A DNA stretch of 64,000 bases from Pocillopora verrucosa. Its lineage: Eukaryota; Cnidaria; Anthozoa; Scleractinia; Pocilloporidae. The stretch spans positions 9,729,731 to 9,793,730 of the forward strand of contig NC_089325.1 of NCBI RefSeq assembly GCF_036669915.1. Direction: 5' to 3'. The notes under the pieces are model-generated. The model was given only the letters and a program-made list of their open reading frames with translations. It was not told the origin of the DNA and did not search any database. The position numbers and the translations under genes were made by a program. Of this stretch, positions 45,653 through 58,000 are shown piece by piece (the first letter of the stretch is position 1; each line of letters opens with the position of its first letter).

Positions 45653-46198
45653 GGGTTGTCTTAGTAGTTCTCTTCGAATTCACCAACGTGGATTCTAAAC
45701 TCTGAATGAAAGAAAACATTCTAGAATGAGACTTAACTGGTTTCACTTTGTTTTACCATATGCCAGGCATTGTTTCTGCGCCCCAACCCTCCACCCTCCT
45801 TTGTTTCTGCTCTCCAAACCCCCCCCCCTTCCTTTTCTTAATCTCCAATAATAGTTTCTGGTACCATTGTACCTTGCCTGTCAAACTAACTATGAAAAGA
45901 ATAAAAAAACACTTATCAGTTAAAGAATCCATGTTTATTTCTGGGCTATTCTGTATTTCATAACTGTATTGTATTAAATTTTTCACAATACATTGATGAT
46001 ATTTTTAACAACTCGGTATCTTTACAGTGATAATCAATTAAATTTTTTAAGGGTCGAGAGACCGAAAAACACAACAATTCATGTTAACTTTTAAATTTTT
46101 TGCTTTCAGTCCGTGTGAAGAAATAATTATGATGAACCGTATACCCATGATATTTTAATAAATTACAATTTACGCAGAGCTTCATTCATTGTGCATGA

Positions 46199-46410
46199 TT
46201 AACCCTCTCCCTCCCAACACCTGATTGTAAATTCTCCCCTCCGGCTGCTACACATTTCCTTGTAAATTAGTTTCGAGAGTTTTGTGTGAGATCAAGATAA
46301 CAACTTCTACCTGATTAGTTTGAGTATTCTCATTACCTGTTTGCTGGATAATGAACAGATAGAATAGGGAGAATTTACATGTTAATCACTTCTGGGGGTT
46401 GAAGGGTCAT
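46199..46410. repeat. ~210-bp MITE-like element, copy 7
   Basis: It begins TTAACCCTCTCCCTCCCAACACCTGATTG and ends CTGGGGGTTGAAGGGTCA; interior CTCCCCTCCGGCTGCTACACATTTCC. Same subfamily as the copies at 32034 and 37223. Confidence 0.75.
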
Positions 46411-46928
46411 GTGACACCAGTACAACTACGTACCTAAAACAATGTTATGTAACCCCGTTAGAAACGATAGAACTACCACAAGGTTTGGAATCGTCGTTTC
46501 AGTTACGAAAAAAACTCGACAAAGAACCTTTAAAAGACGCACATCGGGCACTATTTCAAGGACTATAATTGATAAAAATTACGTAAATTCATTAAGCTAA
46601 CACTAAACATGAAGCCGAGGAGACTGATTTCAAATTTCTCAGTCAAATGTAACCTGTGCGTTTTTTGCCCAATAACAGCTAACATGGCGTCCAACGTTGC
46701 TGGTTGAGAGACACCATATTGATAAATTGTTAAAAAACACCAGGAAGTATTCCCATATATCGAGGCCTTCATGAGATTGATGGTAGCCCGTCATTACGCC
46801 ATAGACGATCACTTAGAAAATTGAACTAAATACATCTTATAAATAAATAACTTTGCAAATATCTCCTGGTTTAGAGAAACAACATTAACAAGTGATATTA
46901 TTTTCTTGGTTTGAAAGTAAAATGTATT

Positions 46929-47396
46929 ACCGTAAATCCTCGAATCAGCGCCTTCCCTCGCGCGTTTCCCTTAAAGTGCCCTTTCCTCGCGCGCGTTTTA
47001 TTAAGCACCCCTTCCATCTACCAAAAATTTTAAATAAGCGCCCCCTCCCCCTTTCCCGTTCTAAAGCAAAATTGACCGGGCTCGCCGAAATAATTAAACA
47101 CGTAATAGCAGCATAAGATTTCTACCTGAATTCTGCTCTTGTATAGTTCTGGAACACGATTAGTTTGGAAAAATAAAAGTACCAACTGTGCCGTTATTGA
47201 AATTTTATGATTTTCTTTGTGTATTTAAACACAACTGATGTTGTATTACAAGGAACGAGAATATCTGGCCACGGTTTGGGACCACTTAAACTTTCCCCTA
47301 TTCCGTCAAATGCCCTTCTTTGAACAAGCCTCCCACCCCACGTTTTATCCTAAATCTAAGAAGGGCGCGCAAGGGGCTAACTCGAGGATTTATGGT
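46929..47396. mobile_element. MITE with ACCGTAAATCCTCGA inverted ends
   Basis: ACCGTAAATCCTCGA at 46929-46943 is matched in reverse by TCGAGGATTTATGGT at 47382-47396 with one mismatch. The interior has CAGCGCC, CCTCGCGCGCG and AAGCGCCCCCTCCC motifs like those in 16442-16776. Non-coding. Confidence 0.75.
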
Positions 47397-47459
47397 CTAT
47401 TGAATAACTATGAATTTTTACCACGGAGTATTTTTTAAGGGCTCTATGATGAGCTTCTC

Positions 47460-50400
47460 TTAGTATTTAATCAGAACGCCATCTTCTGGATGCGAGATTG
47501 GATAACGCCACCACGCATGCGCCCTGTTGTAGACATCACTTGAGCTTGCGCACTGGATGGAGTGAGGGTAGCAACTGTTGCTAAGAGTGACACTGCTTGA
47601 GTGACAGCATGAGAGATCTTCCCATGATCCCCACTGTGCAGGGGCTGATACTTGATAAATTTCTGTTAAGAAATCAGTTATTTTTCATTAGTATAAAAAG
47701 CCACTGTACCTTCGAGAATAAGTATGGTTAAGAGTTCATCTTATGATCTCTTGGTACAGTACAGATTTTTTGTTTCTTGCAGTGGCAGCCATTTGCACCA
47801 AAGTAAAAGTATAAATATTTTTATACCGGAAAAACCTGAGCCTTTTCCAGGCGACATTTGCGGCAGAGCAAAAAAAAAAAAGAAAGAAAATCGAGGGAGG
47901 TTAGGATCGAGTGGGAGAAAAGAGAGAGATCTGGGTCGAATGGAAAGAAGAACGGAGGTTTGGGTCGTGTTGAAAAAGGAGGGAGACTTAAGGAGACTTT
48001 GATTCGGTTGAATAAGGAGAGAGGTTTGGATCGGGTGAAAAAAAAAAAAAAAAAAAACAGGGAAGTTTGGGTCGGGTAGAAAAGAAGGAGGGAAGCCTGG
48101 ACCGGGTGGAAAAATTGGAAGGAAGTCTTCGAGGCTTGGGTTGCTTCTTCACGCAACCCGACCCAACGGCCTGCTCTTTTTTGTTCTGCAGCTGTTATCT
48201 CGTTCTGTTTTACCAATTAAACGTCACTGCAGGCCGGAAAAAAGTCATAATCGAAGCTTTTATCCACTCGGGCCTTTTCACAACCAGAAGATTTTCATCT
48301 CTTCATTAAGAAGTAAATCACTGTAGACCATAGGCGACAAAGTCAAAATGAATGGGGTCTATCTATATACGTCTCGAGAAAAAAAAAGATTTCGTAAACT
48401 GGAGATTTCAAAAAGACTTACCATCACTAAACAAGTCTCTTGAGTCATAGGTCAGCGCTCCACTTGAAAGAAAGCATGTGCCATCCTCATTTTCATACGC
48501 TTGAATGCCATTTGACATTAAATAGCTCTCTCTGGAGACGGAAAGCAAATGGTTCTTCAGTGCTGTTTTCATGCCTCAATTTTTAACAACAGCAGCGATT
48601 TATGCAGTAAAACCATTGGTCTTAGATGAAAATAAAAGATGAATACGAACCTTTCTGTGTTACCTAAAAATCTGATCGAGTCCCTGAATCCTTTAGCAAA
48701 CGGGTTACTGTAAATCTTGAGTCTCGTTATCTGCGAAATTAATGAATCTTTTTAATCAAAGGTCGCAACCTGAACTCAATCTTCCTTCATGCTCTGAATG
48801 ATTGTACCAAGTTATCCGTACTCCTCCTCTCTTTAGGCTTCAGGCAGGACACCTTCGACATTTATTGCTGATTCTAACAGTACACAGACCGCTTGCCCCG
48901 TTTAATTTAAGCATAGCATAAACTCACAAACAGCTTCTCTCTTCTCTGAGTTAGTATACCACACGACAAAAAATTCTGGACCAAAAGACTCCCTTTTAAT
49001 TTGTCTTAGATTCATAACAATTGTTTCACAACATTTTTACTCGACTACCGAGCTTGCAATTTACCATCTTTCTTAATATAACATAGTTTTAAACGCCACT
49101 CACGAGGTGATTCTGATACGAAGTGACCGCCATAAATGTCGTTTCTGGAAACACAAAGGTCTGCGCTTCCGTCAAGTCTGTTTTGTGAACATTTTCACTT
49201 GCAGGATCCTTGACCAAGTGAATTCGTGGTTGATATTTGTGCATGGAGTTTAAAATGATCTAAAAGTAAAAAGACAACGCATCAGTGAAAACACACATTT
49301 TGTCCAACTTGCGAGCCTTTACAAAGCTCCTAAAAGCTGAACAAGTTCAGTCATAAAGCCACGCTTTGCTATCACAAACGCCTTAGTTCGAACTCTATAG
49401 AGGTAAATTACATTTCTGAAAAACAGCATAAGGTTGTGCAGTTTATGTGAACAAAATACGCCCTTATATGCGAAGTTTTCATACGAATTTCGTTCACTAT
49501 CCTTTCCAAATTGCGGGGGTTTTTAAATTTCGTTAGCAAACATCATCGTTCTTTGTGGTAAAGAAGAACTTCTTTTTCTGTTGTCTTTCTGTTTTTGAAG
49601 CTGCTTACATGGAACACACATGGAAATCATTTCCACCTTAATTAATTCTTTACATATATATTTTGGCGAAAATGCTGCATCGCCTAGCTTCTGATAGCCA
49701 CTATCCAAAGCGGGAAAACGATTCACTCCAATTATTACATTCTAAAATCTATATTGCTTGCGTACCCATGAAGCACTAAATTTAATGGTTGAGAACTTAA
49801 AAACTGCAGTTCTTTCATGAATGAAGTCAGTTTTTGAAAGTTTGTATCTCTTTCTTCAATTATAAATAAGAAATATCTATTTCTAGAGCAGGTTGGGAGA
49901 ATGAAGTTGATTTTGTATCGTGTTTCACCAGTTGCGGTTTTCTGCCTGTCACTCAAAAAATTGTCGCCAAAAGAAGACAGAATATAGAGTAAGTTTCCCA
50001 TGAGGATTTATTTTATGGCCGCGAAACATCACCTCACGCAAAGTTCGAGAACTTTCCAAAGCAGCTGAATTTTTTGTTTAAAGCGTTCATCATAGGGAAC
50101 TTGAGACTTGTTTGTGGTTCCTTGAGTACCTTAGGAGTATGTGGAAAAGGTTTTCAGTTTATGACGCAGAAGAACAGCGTAAAAATTGAAATCCCGCTCA
50201 ACCGCCAAAGTCTTAGTACAGCAATTTGAACTTTTCATTTTTCGGAAAGAGGCAAACTTATTACTCATCCGTGCTTTAAAATTTATGTAGAGGGGCAGAG
50301 ATGTCTATAAAAGCCGGCATTTCAAGAGGCTTTTGCTAACAAAGAAAGCTGAAGCAAAATTAATAAATCATTGAAAGACGCTGTGATGCAAGATTCAAAG

Positions 50401-53400
50401 AACGTCGCACTGAAAGAGAACATATCTGCTTGAAAGAGAAGATATCTGCTAAAAAGAGAGTTTCCTGTTCTTCTATTTTGGTCTTGAATAAAATTGGGTT
50501 CAATTGAAATTTAAAGGGACGTGACGATCTCGCTAACAGGTGGAATTGTTTTGTTCAGTTTTGTATTGAAGCGCTACAAAGGCGGACTTTTCTACGGTAT
50601 CACAGCTAGCTAATGGCATGTCATAAGTAACTAAAACATCAGATCAATTTACAGTCACAACGAACAACGGCAAGCGTAAACATGGCACAGAACCGAAACC
50701 AGATTGTGAGTAGTTGTGACGGGAGAGAAAAAGTCTTTAAGCATGGGGTAAGAAATTTCGGAAATGGTGGAAATTCCATCAAAAGAATCGTGCATTATAA
50801 GCGCGTAAAAAAATTCCCTTCAGAGTGCAAAATGGCGCAAATTGTTCTCAATTTAAGATTCGCGAGGATATTTTATGCGCCAAATTTACATGATTGTCGT
50901 TATAGATGGCTACATATTTCTCTCTTAATCATTCATGTCTGAGAAAAAAAGACAGTAAACCCGTGGCAACTTCTGATCGACAGTCAAGTTGAAAATGATA
51001 AACGAAGGGTATGAAGTGTTAAGAATGTGCTAAAAACCTGGAGGCCGTTTGTGCAAAAACAACTAGTCATGAAATAGGATTGATCTTAGTGAGACGGCTT
51101 TAAAGAAGCAAAACGCAGACAAGACACCTGTAAGGCATTTGAACCGGACACTTTGGGCTGTAGATCAATTCTAGATATTTGTGATAACGGACGGAGCTAG
51201 AAAATTGTCGAGCGCAATTTGCGTTAATGTTCTTTCGAACGTTAAATTATCATTTCTTACAAAAAAGAAAGCATATCTAATTGCGTAAAAAGCAAAGGTT
51301 GTTCTGATAATTAAAAAATAATTGCTACAAATGTAAACTACCTTTATGGTTTTTATAGGCACGACAGAAATAAAGCTAGGTAAGAGGGAGGCCGCCGGAA
51401 AATCTTATCCCCACGAAAGGGTAGACAATTCTTTATCAGATAAACCATTGACGATGGCCAAAAATAAGGAAGTCATACATCACTCTTATCGACTTGAAAG
51501 TCAGTAGATAATGCCTGGGCGTCTCACACTTACATTTCCTCGCTTGTCATCTCGGTTGTTCGTTAACTTGACTTTCTCAAATGAGAGAACTTGTCTTTCC
51601 AGCTGCTGCCCCGTGAACGGGGAGTCAGGGTGAACACACATTACTTTAGGGGGCGCTGCATCGGCTTCTCCTGCAACGAACCAGGCGGAGTCCGCATAAG
51701 AGTACCTGTGCCGCTTAGAGTCCAGAGGCATAATATCCAACAACACTGCATACTTAGCATCAGGTTCAAGATCCACGAAGGATACACGGACGGTCGGGAA
51801 CATTCGCCTGTAAATTGAAAGAGACATGAAATTTCTTAGCTAATTAAAAGTTACAACTTTTCCTTAATTAAATGGTAGGGGAAAAAATGGCGTTTTTAAA
51901 CTCTCTTTTGATTGCCGATTTTGATCAACTTTTTTTTTCGGAAAATCGTCAACTGTCGTAGGTCTAACCCTGTGGTTTGTAAGAAAAAGGCTTCTTAAAG
52001 GTTTTTAAAATTTGTGTTTTTGATCTCCCGGAAGAAAACTGGGAAAATGATCTGTTTTTATCAGAATGGATGAGGTGCAATTACAGAGCTTGTCAAACAG
52101 CAGTCGCAGCGTCTCAAGTTAATGTCTTTATCACGTGACTTTTGCGTGCTGCTTTCCTATGGATTTCTACGACTTCTTAAGTGGATATGACTAGCAAAAT
52201 AATGAAACTTTATACAAGCCACTTTTTTTGAAAAAACAAAACAAAAACGTTAATGGTAACTCTCCATTTTTCTTAAGCTTGGGTAATAGAATAGGGATAA
52301 AAGTTTCCTTGGTTCCTTTTTGAACAGAATTTCAAGAACTTTTTGAACCTATGACCACAACCATTAACATACAAATAAAACGCAGAGAGGAAGACCATCA
52401 CTGTTAGAGAGTATCATTAGCAGGTGCTTGCCGCCAAAACAAATAGAAACAAAAAATCGGTTAAATTCTCACTGGTTCTTTTGCTTCAATTTAGCTTTGT
52501 GCGTAAAGCTGAAAAAACGTGGTCCAAATAAACTGAGGATCTGTCTACAAACGGGAGAAATGACCTCTTGTTCAGTTTTGCAAATAGCCATTTTCTTGCA
52601 GCGTTACTCTAAAGAAAAAAACTTCAGACACCCTTTCCTAGATGCGGAAGAGTTTTTCTATAATGTGCCAAATTGTCTCAAAAACAATTGGAATCGCCGA
52701 GATCCTCTCTCTTTTTTTTTTTTTCTTAAGAAAGAAACATGAACTTATGACACTTCTAGCGAAGTTTTTTTGATTACGGACAAACAACTTGTGAGTCATC
52801 TCAATCTAGTTGCGTAAAAACACTACTGACAGTGATCTTGCCTTCAAAGAGTCGTCTATATCTGCGAATCATTTACGCGAATGGCTTTCATTTTCAAAAT
52901 ATTTCCTTCCATCGCTAAGAGTACGCGACTTTCTGAGGTTTAGGCCACAATTCTTTTAGTGAAAATATGAACCTGCATTTCCAGTCCTTTTAGGCACGCT
53001 AACTTGGATGGAAGCAAATTTTGCGGGCCTATACGTTTGTAAAATGAAATAAATGACATCATCGGAAAAACTTGGGTCTGCGGGAAAAGCTGAACCGGAC
53101 GAAACTTTTTTGGTCTCCCCGGATGCGCAAGCTTTCCATTTGTTGTTTCATTTTACTTTTTGCGCATAACCTGACAAAATTTTCGCCTTTTCAATTTCAT
53201 AAAATCACAGAAAAATGGAAGTCCAGTTTTAATCTATAGTTCTATCAACGAAAACAATTTAGTTGAAGGATTGTTTTAGTTTCTTCGACGTGATCTTCCT
53301 GATGATCCAGTGGCTTCACCTTGTGGCTGATTCGAGTTCTGGATGAAACGCCCCAAGTTATTGCTGGAAACCGTTCATTGACAGTCAACGCTAAGGCATA

Positions 53401-54959
53401 TGTGACGATAGTCGTCGGGGAAGTTCCTTTCTAAACTCATAACTGATGGGTGTTATCACACACAAAAGAAGTTTAAATGCTCCGTATTACAGTGGGCGAT
53501 TGCGGTAGTGGGGAAACGAGTATATTCAAAGCCACAAAAGAGATGTCATTTGTTACATTTTTGGGGAAAATTATTCGTGAATATAAGGGAAAAAATAGCC
53601 AATTCGTCGGGGTGATGTGGAAAGGAATTTAATTGAAATGAACTAGATAAAGTTCTGAGGCTAGCGGATGATAGGGCGATTTTTTTTTAACATAAAAGTA
53701 CGGCAATTTTTCCAATAAAGAATGAATTCGAACTTCAAGTAACATCAGAGAAAGAACTACAAAATATAAAGCCGACAAAACTGAAGCAACTAAGAAATCC
53801 TTTTTCATTCCCGTACACTCCCATTTCTCTAGTGTTTTTTCATATTTTCCTCTATCTTTTTTTAGAACTTTTGGAACTTCAAAACGTTATTCCTTTCGTC
53901 GCACAGGGATATAATTTCAAGTATCATATAATGGTGAGGTGGCAATTGTTGAAAATGTGAGAATTTGTTCTGATTAAGGAGTGTTGAGTAGCCTTGGCCA
54001 TATATACTTTAAAAGCTTACATTTCAGCACTTCCCTCTCTTCTTGTTTTTTCAAAACAATAATTCCAGCAGATTAGCTTAGGGTGCATTAACAGTTCACA
54101 TTGGATTTTCTTTCTTCTCTTCGTTCCGAACTTATTAGCCTGTTATTGTTTCGAAAATTAACCCCCGCAGCTTTTGATTAATTTGTTGATAGCGCCAAAA
54201 AAACAACACCACAAAGAATAGGAAAACCGTCTGTGCTACTGAACAGAGCGGCAAACCACAAAGGGCATAACCACAGCAACAATTCGTTGTTTGAAAACAT
54301 GCTGTTAAAGAGTTTTAACGGATAAACCGCACAGAGGCCATTTTCCTGTCACACCGGTCAATTTGCGATATCTGGGATATCAGTAACATCTTGAGTCGGC
54401 CTATGGACGGGAAAACTGCTCGTTGGCTAACAAGACTAAACAACAACTTAAAAAAGAGCGAAGTAAAATGAAGGGTTTGAAAACCTTTCAAAATCTGTGA
54501 ACTAATTTAAGGAAAACTGTGAAATATTTCATCGTATTCCTCTGATCTGTGGTAAGTAATTATCTTATCGCACGGACGTGCAATAAGCAAACTTGAACTG
54601 ACCTTCCTGTCTTCGTGATTATCATTTCTGTACCTAGCCGATAGAAGCAGTTCCAAAGTTCCTTGCCTTCCAGTATGGCATTTGGTTTTAAAGTTTTAAG
54701 CTTCTTTCGTGGGACCGGTGAGTAGTGTTTTTCTCTTTCAGATAGCAGACTTTTCTCATCAGGCCTTGTCTCAAGTTCTTCTAAGAAACGCAAAATATAT
54801 AAGCCGACTCAAAACGATTAAATCCTTAATGCCTGTAGTCACTCTAGAGAAAGACACCTCTGATAACTTACCTTCATGGACGAGGGACGCGATCGAAAAC
54901 GCTCTGGCATTGTTCGACAAGTTGCCTGCTCTCTGGCTGCTGGAATGTTTTAGCGACAT
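47460..54959 (-). CDS. T-box transcription factor, TBX20-like
   Basis: Seven exons: 54872-54959, 54603-54780, 51534-51807, 49104-49259, 48664-48730, 48422-48529, 47460-47662; 357 residues, in phase throughout. Residues 18-27 (ARAFSIASLV) match the eh1 Groucho-binding motif at the N-terminus of TBX20-type proteins. The T-box (about 66-252) shows GTEMIITKTGRRMFP, DPDAKY-like EPDAKYAVLLDI, HPDSPFTG, SFEKVKLTNN, IILNSMHKYQPR, FPETTFMAVTSYQN and NPFAKGFRDS. The HPDSPFTG and SFEKVKLTNN wording fits TBX20 better than TBX15/18/22. Expected role: nuclear, sequence-specific repressor in development. An alternative upstream ATG at 55019 adds 20 residues; 54959 was chosen because MSLKHSSS sits closer to the eh1 motif. 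The C-terminal tail after the T-box is short and not recognisable. Confidence 0.9.
47866..48165. repeat. Polypurine degenerate minisatellite in the last TBX20-like intron
   Basis: Units of about 30-35 bases of the form TTTGGGTCGGGTxGAAAAAGAAGGAGGGAAG repeat with variation and a 19-A run near 48040-48058. The top strand is strongly purine-rich. Open frames across it on both strands are artefacts of the repeat. Confidence 0.8.
49260..51533. other. Large intron of the TBX20-like gene
   Basis: Intron between the two central T-box exons. No second gene or mobile element recognised; a short tandem phrase CTTGAAAGAGAA(C/G)ATATCTGCT occurs twice near 50408-50450. Could hold enhancers. Confidence 0.5.
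51808..54602. other. 2.8-kb intron of the TBX20-like gene
   Basis: Separates the exon ending in TKTGR from the RMFP exon, an intron position inside the T-box. Nothing coding or repetitive stood out by eye. Confidence 0.5.
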
Positions 54960-55019
54960 TTTGCCGGCCGAATGTTCACGAGACAAGCGTAATGTTGTAT
55001 ACTTGTTTGAACCACGCAT

Positions 55020-58000
55020 GCATAAGCTTATCAAGAACGTTGAGGCAATAAGTGAATTTTAGCTTCAGCAAACAATCAATTAAAACCTTTTAACACTGCG
55101 CCATGTCGTCGCCGACGACTAGCGAACTGTCCGATTGGTTCCACGTGACCGTGACACAGCGCAAATATTGTCAGGCGTCAATCATATTAGAAGCACGGGA
55201 TTGAATACAGTTCTGCGCCGTGTAATGCACGAAAGTTTGCGCTGGAAAGTGCTGTTCTGTTTGCAAAATTTTGTAACCAATATCGGACTCTTTCCAATCA
55301 ATCGCAAGGAAATTTTAACGGTGAATTCTTCGTAGCCAAGCTGACTTAAGTCACCGCATTTCCCAAGAGTTCTTCACGCTTAATTATCACTTAGAAATTC
55401 TCCAATAAACTTGCTTGCACTTTTAAAACTTTTTCACTTGTTCTTCGTTCAGAGTGACAGCTTTTCATGTTTTTTTCACATACCGTGCGCATTTGAAAAT
55501 TAATTGAAAACAAAGGAGGTGACCGAAAAAATAATCTGAATGCAGGAAGAGGTTTATTCTGAAAAATTTGTCATGCCACTTGCTCTTTTGTGAGGAAGTG
55601 AGAAATGCTTGCAGTGATGATATCACCCAGGTGCAGAAAACAGCGAGTGAGACAATTCCGTTTCAGCCAAGAAAAATTTATCACTCATTTCTTGGGGGAA
55701 CTCTATCTACTCGCGTCAATTTTACATCTTTTCATCGGCAGTAAGTGAATGTCGAAGGACCTAAGGGAGTTCTTTTAGTGAACTTGGCTTTGACAGAAGT
55801 GCCTTAATGTTCAGAGATCGATGGCGCCAGTTGGTCAACTCCAATATTCGTCTTTCTACAATCAAATCATTGATGGTGATGAGATAATTAGAGTGATAAA
55901 TGCGGCGGGTACCACTACTGCGAACCGAGAAAACTTGGGATATCTTTTCGCTTTTCTCACTTGTTCAATAAGTCTTTGATTTTGTAAAAAATGGAGAAAA
56001 ACCGAAATAAATCAGGGCATTCGTTGTTAAATTTGGAGTGAGAACGTGGAGCTTTCGTAAACCATTTATGTGCACCAAGTGGTCCGAGTAAACCATTTAA
56101 TTGCAAAACAAACCCTTTCAAAGCATGATAAACCATTTCAAGACAGCAGGGGTCATCGATTACAGCTCAGCATGATCAGTAGGAAGCAATGTGTAGGAAA
56201 GTAACTAGACACTTTAAAAGCGCAAGAACAAACTGATAACCGCCTAAAAATTTTGTGTCAGCATTGGATGCTAAACGTCGAGATGATCTAAGTGTTGCGC
56301 CGAAAACATTAACAACTCATCCATCCCTCAGCTTGACTATCAATTGTTTCGTTGAAGCTTTTAGCGAAAAATCCGCGAGAAAAAGCCACAGGAATTCGGT
56401 ACCATTCGCTTCTGATAAAACGCCTACTCTGTAATACTATCGAGCCATCAAAAAACACGGCCCTCCCACTTGAATTGATCACAAAACCTCTCTCTTGAAA
56501 AGTTATCTACTGTGCTCAAGTTATCGCGGTCATTATTTTATCACACCGAAAAACTAAAAACTGTAAAAGATTTGATTTCAATCAGATCTTTCGCAATATG
56601 TGTTTCACTCGAACTCTCAAGTCGTCTTTTACATTTCCTCTTAATTACCATTAATCGACATTTCCTGTAAAAACAATCTTGAGGATTTAGCGACAAAGAG
56701 GTATTTCCTGTTGTTTTGGTGGGTTGTTCTGTTTGTTGACGACAGCATTCTTTAAAAATGATTTGTGTTCTAATGACTACACATTTACGCCAACAAGCCC
56801 TTGGACTCCTCACGTAGCCATTCAAACATCTTCATGGGAAGTTTTCCCACGCCGTAATTAAAGAAAACAAAATTACAATTGATCACCTTGTGTGATGTTT
56901 ACCGACACTGTTTGAGATAATTTTGTCATTGAACCTCAGCAACAACGCATAAGTGAGACATCGAGCATGTTTCATTCCTTTCGTTTTCAAGATCACATAT
57001 CAATTCTCCTTACACTCTGCTATACATTTCTCTTTATTTTACCTCGAAGAATTTGGTGAAAAATCAAACAATGTCTACGTGGTGAAATTTTTCTTAGTTC
57101 TCGTCACCTTTCTGCAAGACAATGTATTGATAATTTAGGGAGAAATTACACATTGATCACCTATAGCTACAATAAAAAGTGATAATTGAGAAGAATCGGG
57201 CGTTAAACTGGCAGCGTCTTGACGAGGGAAATTTAACTTTTGATGAGCCTCGATGATGATGCAATCGACCAATGTAATTGGTAACGCCTAACGGCAGTCC
57301 ACGTAGTTAGAAATGTCGTTGGCAGCTTCTGTGGGGCGAAAGAACTGCGGAATACGCCGGTGAAAATATTAGTGCTCGAGTTGTAACATGAATGAAGAAT
57401 TCTGTAGGATAATTGAACATCTCCTATCCCGTTTCGGCTCTAGCCCGGCGATTCTTGATCCGTTTTGACAAATTCGTTACGTTAACTGCAAACATCGAGA
57501 GAAATGGCCGAAGCTGGTTGGTGAAACAGTCACCTGGCCAGCAACAAAAAGCCAAAGGCATGAAATATTCATTTTTTTTACGAGCATTTGACAAAGTGCT
57601 TCGCGCTTTTGAAGAAGAGAGACCAGGAGCAACTAAGCGATGATGATGACTTTCACGAACGTGATCTCTCGAGATCACGAGTGCTGCGTTACGAGAATCC
57701 GTGAAAGAGTTAATGGCCTTATTTTGACATTCTTTTCAATCAGAAGCTTTAACAAACTCATTTCACAAGTTCACCCAAGAATCTTGTGACATTGGTCTGT
57801 CGTTTTAGCTGGCAACCATATGGGACACGCCATACAAGTGTTTTGCTGGAGAGAAGTGGTTTGAATAGGTAATGAATCAACCATCTGAGACACAAGCACA
57901 ATGAAACGCTAAAAGACGCGAGTTGAAGAAAAATTATTTCGCTGCGTTTCCTCTGATCACCGTTTCTGGAGTGATAGAGACTGGCTTAGAAAACAAACAG

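Larger units (their letters stand above)
45653..47459. other. Intergenic region between astacin paralogue 4 and the TBX20-like gene
   Basis: The two genes converge here. Contents: the astacin polyadenylation signal (45900-45905), one MITE-like copy (46199-46410) and a GCGCC-rich element (46929-47396). No supported coding region. Confidence 0.6.

Noticed and set aside
47821-48216. 131-codon ORF on the minus strand
   Set aside because: It is a translation of the polypurine minisatellite (Phe/Pro/Ser repeats).
57413-57678. Overlapping ORFs on both strands near 57.5 kb
   Set aside because: No ATG-led domain, signal peptide or splice pattern; consistent with chance.
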